DNA of 64,000 nucleotides, taken from the NCBI GenBank assembly GCA_016706545.1, contig JADJJK010000043.1:7614-71613 (forward strand), read 5' to 3'. This document shows positions 61,890 to 64,000 of this stretch, one piece after another. This DNA comes from Myxococcales bacterium. Its GTDB lineage: Bacteria; Myxococcota_A; Polyangia; Haliangiales; Haliangiaceae. The position numbers and the translations under genes are program-made. The notes beneath the pieces were generated by a model, which worked only from the letters and a program-made list of their open reading frames with translations, was not told where the DNA came from and searched no databases. Within the stretch, counting starts at the first letter, position 1. Every line of letters starts with the position of its first letter.

Positions 61890-62795
61890 ATGACTTGCAT
61901 CTCCGCGAAACTTCACACCGCAACGTTCGCCGCCAGAGTCGTCGCCCTTGGCGCCGCCTTGGGCTTGCTAGGTAGCGCCCAGCGCGCGCTCGCCCAGGAC
62001 GCGCCTGCTGCAACCGACGAGCCGGCGGCGGACGCTGGCGCCGAAGATCTCGGCTTCTCTTCCGCTGCGTCGGCGCAGCCGGCGCCGGCTGTCGCCGAGG
62101 AGCGCGCGGTTGGCTCCTGGGGCACGCGGTTCATCGATCGGCCAAGGACCTTGCCACAGGGCATGATCGAGGCCGGCGGCTATCTCGACTACTCCCGCTA
62201 CACCGAGACCACGACCACCGGAGAGGTCACGGTGTCGAGCACCGCGCTGACCGCGGCCGCCGGCTATGGCGTCACCAGCGAGTTCGAGCTTCGCGCGTCG
62301 TACGGCGTGTCGCTCGATCCGTCGAGAGGCAAAGGTCCGTTCGCGGTGGGGGCGGGCTTCGGCTTCTCGGAAGGATCGCTGGCGATCGCCGCGGACGGCG
62401 ATTTCTCGTATGACCTACAGAGCGAGACCGGCGGCATTGGCCTTGGGGCGCGCGTGCGCTACAAGATCACGCCAGCTCTGGGGTTGTACACGCGCCGGCA
62501 GCTCGTGATGAACCTGATCGGAGACGGGCAGAAGCCGGCCGAGCTGCACCTGCCGCTGGGCGCGGGGTATCAGGTCAACGACCAGCTCTACGCCTTTGCC
62601 GAGACCGAGCTGGCGCAGCTCAACCTGCGGCACTCGACGACGCTGGCGATCTTTGCTGACTATCTGCCGCTCACCGTAGGCGCGGTGTACGTGGTGTCGC
62701 CCAAGCTGGAGTTTGGCGGCACGCTCTACACCGACCTCAGGAACTCCGCCTTCGACGCGCTGTCCATCGGCGGCTTCGGGCGGGCCTACTTCTAA
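61890..62795 (+). CDS. Outer-membrane beta-barrel protein (paralogue of 39436-40353)
   Basis: 301 residues; ATG 61890 follows GAGGA. Signal peptide (LGAALGLLGSAQRALA), an Ala/Asp/Glu-rich segment to about residue 70, then RPRTLPQGMIEAGGYLDYSR, AGYGVTSEFELRASYGVSLD, KGPFAVGAGFGFSEGSL, LHLPLGAGYQVNDQLYAFAE and IFADYLPLTVGAVYVVSPKL. The blocks occur in the same order as in the 39.4-kb barrel (RPLTLPKGLINAGG, FADFIPLTASFVYNL). It ends in Phe. Probably a porin-like or structural outer-membrane protein. Confidence 0.75.
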   Translation: MTCISAKLHTATFAARVVALGAALGLLGSAQRALAQDAPAATDEPAADAGAEDLGFSSAASAQPAPAVAEERAVGSWGTRFIDRPRTLPQGMIEAGGYLDYSRYTETTTTGEVTVSSTALTAAAGYGVTSEFELRASYGVSLDPSRGKGPFAVGAGFGFSEGSLAIAADGDFSYDLQSETGGIGLGARVRYKITPALGLYTRRQLVMNLIGDGQKPAELHLPLGAGYQVNDQLYAFAETELAQLNLRHSTTLAIFADYLPLTVGAVYVVSPKLEFGGTLYTDLRNSAFDALSIGGFGRAYF

Positions 62796-62819
62796 CCGCC
62801 ATCCACGAGTCGCCAGGTC

Positions 62820-63026
62820 ATGGGGAGCCAAGCCGCCGAGCCCTTCGCCAGCAGCGTGTGCCACGGCTGTCAGTTCCTGCGGGTCGTCGGCACCAAGCGC
62901 GGCTCCGCGTTCTTGCAGTGCATGGAGGGCAGCTTGCCCAAGTACGGACCGCAGCCGGTGAGTCGTTGCCTGGCGCGCCGACCGAGTGCGCCCTCTGCCG
63001 CCTCGGAGCGCGACGAGGGCGGATAG
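62820..63026 (+). CDS. Cys-rich mini-protein, possible zinc ribbon
   Basis: 68 residues, ATG 62820, 24 bp after the barrel gene. Cys spacing: CHGC near residue 14, one Cys in FLQCMEGSLPKYGPQP and one in VSRCLARR, giving four Cys with a CxxC knuckle and a KYxPQPVxxC end. I have seen this pattern in small Myxococcota proteins, but no function is known to me. No strong ribosome site; it may be translated with its upstream neighbour. Confidence 0.6.
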   Translation: MGSQAAEPFASSVCHGCQFLRVVGTKRGSAFLQCMEGSLPKYGPQPVSRCLARRPSAPSAASERDEGG

Positions 63027-63165
63027 CTTGCCGCGTCGTCCTCAAGTCGAGATCTCCTCTTGCCGAGGTCCGCGCTCCCGAGCAAAGTGAGGGCCCGGCG
63101 ACCGCGTCGGCCGCAGCCGCGCCAGCGGTGCGCTTCACTTCGCCTCGCCGAGCCAAGGAGACCTC

Positions 63166-63867
63166 GTGACTGCAACCCAACATCGAACGACGGAGGCCCC
63201 CGCCGCGGGCGGCCAGGCGATCGGCGCGACCTCGCTGGCTCGGCCGATCGCGGTGGCGCTGCCCAAGGGCCGCATCCTGGAGGAGGCGGCGGCGCTGCTG
63301 GCGCGCGCCGGGTATGACATCTCGGCAGTGCTGGGAGATAGCCGGAGGCTGGTGCATGACTGCGGCGCGCTGCGCGTGCTGGTGTTGCGCTCGTCGGACA
63401 TCGCCACGTATGTCGCGCACGGCGCCGCAGACATCGGCGTGGCTGGCAGCGACGTCCTCGATGAAGAAGGGCGAGATCTCTACGAGCCGATCGATCTGGG
63501 CATCGGCCGTTGCCGGATGATCGTCGCCGAGCCCGTGGGGGCGCGCATCGACGAGAGCTCGCAGATGCACCTGCGCATCGCCACCAAGTATCCACGCACC
63601 ACCCGCGCGTACCTGACGCGGCGCCAGATCCCGGCGGAGATCATCAAGCTCTCGGGCGCCATCGAGCTGGGGCCGCTGACCGGCCTGTGCGATCGCATCG
63701 TCGACATCACCCAGACCGGCGAGACCCTGCGTCAGAACGGCCTGGTCGAGATCGACAAGGTCGCGGACGTGTCGAGCCGTCTCGTGGTCAACCGGTCGCG
63801 CCTGAAGCTCGACGGCAAGCGGCTGGGCAAGCTGATCTCGGACCTGGAGAGCGCCCTGGTCGTCTAG
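63166..63867 (+). CDS. hisG: ATP phosphoribosyltransferase, short form (HisG)
   Basis: 233 residues from GTG 63166, preceded by AAGGAG at 6 bp. HisG blocks: IAVALPKGRILEEAAALLAR, ADIGVAGSDVLDE, IATKYPRTTRAYL, IKLSGAIELGPLTGLCDRIVDITQTGETLRQNGL (PRPP-binding). It catalyses the first step of histidine synthesis, ATP + PRPP to phosphoribosyl-ATP. The C-terminal ACT-like regulatory domain of long HisG is absent, so as a HisGS enzyme it would need HisZ, which is not in this window. Confidence 0.93.
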   Translation: MTATQHRTTEAPAAGGQAIGATSLARPIAVALPKGRILEEAAALLARAGYDISAVLGDSRRLVHDCGALRVLVLRSSDIATYVAHGAADIGVAGSDVLDEEGRDLYEPIDLGIGRCRMIVAEPVGARIDESSQMHLRIATKYPRTTRAYLTRRQIPAEIIKLSGAIELGPLTGLCDRIVDITQTGETLRQNGLVEIDKVADVSSRLVVNRSRLKLDGKRLGKLISDLESALVV

Positions 63868-63871
63868 CTAG

Positions 63872-64000
63872 CTAGCCGCGCGGCAGGTGGAGCACGAAGT
63901 TGCAGCCGGTGGGCTGGTTGGGCAGCAGCCGGACGTCGCCGCCCATGCTCTCCATCAGGTGCTTGACGATGGACAGGCCAAGGCCGGTGCCGCCGGCCTC
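63872..64000 (-). CDS. Sensor histidine kinase, C-terminal end (partial)
   Basis: The minus-strand frame from 64000 to the TAG at 63872 reads EAGGTGLGLSIVKHLMESMG then GDVRLLPNQPTGCNFVLHLP. This is the G2 box and final strands of a GHKL ATPase domain, as in two-component sensor kinases. The start, sensor and phospho-His regions lie beyond the window. Convergent with hisG. Confidence 0.85.
   Translation of the reverse strand, partial: EAGGTGLGLSIVKHLMESMGGDVRLLPNQPTGCNFVLHLPRG

Overview
The window is about 70% GC and gene-dense, with many lipoproteins, several Ser/Thr kinases of bacterial type, VIT/von Willebrand and AgmX-type proteins, DUF4388 (PATAN) and roadblock domains, and a large chemosensory operon. 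This repertoire points to the Myxococcota, probably the Haliangiales/Kofleriaceae/Nannocystales side; that placement is inferred from gene content and has not been tested by phylogeny.

Layout. Bases 1-16.4 kb: the 3' part of a VIT-vWA protein, a dienelactone-hydrolase-like lipoprotein, a decayed DUF222-HNH gene with palindrome-rich direct repeats next to it, a beta-helix lipoprotein, a TonB-like protein, a beta-propeller lipoprotein and a giant LolA-like/Asp-box protein preceded by a short upstream ORF. Bases 16.4-22.2 kb (minus strand): an ITPase-like protein, a four-gene operon ending in a probable nuclease toxin and its immunity protein, MurJ, and a helical-repeat protein. Bases 22.3-31.6 kb: LexA, an AMACR-like enzyme, an SCP2 protein, two lipoproteins, a tandem pseudokinase receptor and a DUF2914 protein. 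Bases 31.6-37.1 kb (minus strand): an Hsp70-like protein with DUF2760 partner, and a coupled amidohydrolase pair of which one member has lost its metal site. Bases 37.2-39.2 kb: a decayed defence or mobile cluster (YhcG N-terminus, RhuM, an HsdR/S24 remnant).

Bases 39.4-59.5 kb are mostly signalling. An outer-membrane barrel is followed by an operon running Amt transporter, roadblock-like protein, OmpA-like anchor, coiled-coil membrane protein and Ser/Thr kinase. A pseudo-receiver/PATAN/roadblock protein diverges from Amt. Ten tightly packed minus-strand genes then form a Chp/Pil-like chemosensory operon: three CheW-like proteins, a PilJ-like MCP, a CheY, a ChpA-like hybrid CheA with four Hpt domains, two receiver-PATAN proteins, an unknown protein and a Ser/Thr kinase. 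In gene content this resembles the systems that control type IV pili or polarity, so an output to surface motility, polarity or second messengers is plausible. Bases 59.6-64 kb: a small barrel protein, a decayed Rpn-like gene, a second barrel paralogous to the one at 39.4 kb, a Cys-rich mini-protein, short-form HisG and the C-terminus of a sensor histidine kinase.

Quality warning. Several genes change frame at or near homopolymers (HNH gene, DUF2760, OmpA-like), and a lipoprotein near 25.4 kb changes frame at one extra base. Some apparent pseudogenes may therefore be assembly indels. No rRNA, tRNA, CRISPR array or complete insertion sequence was recognised.
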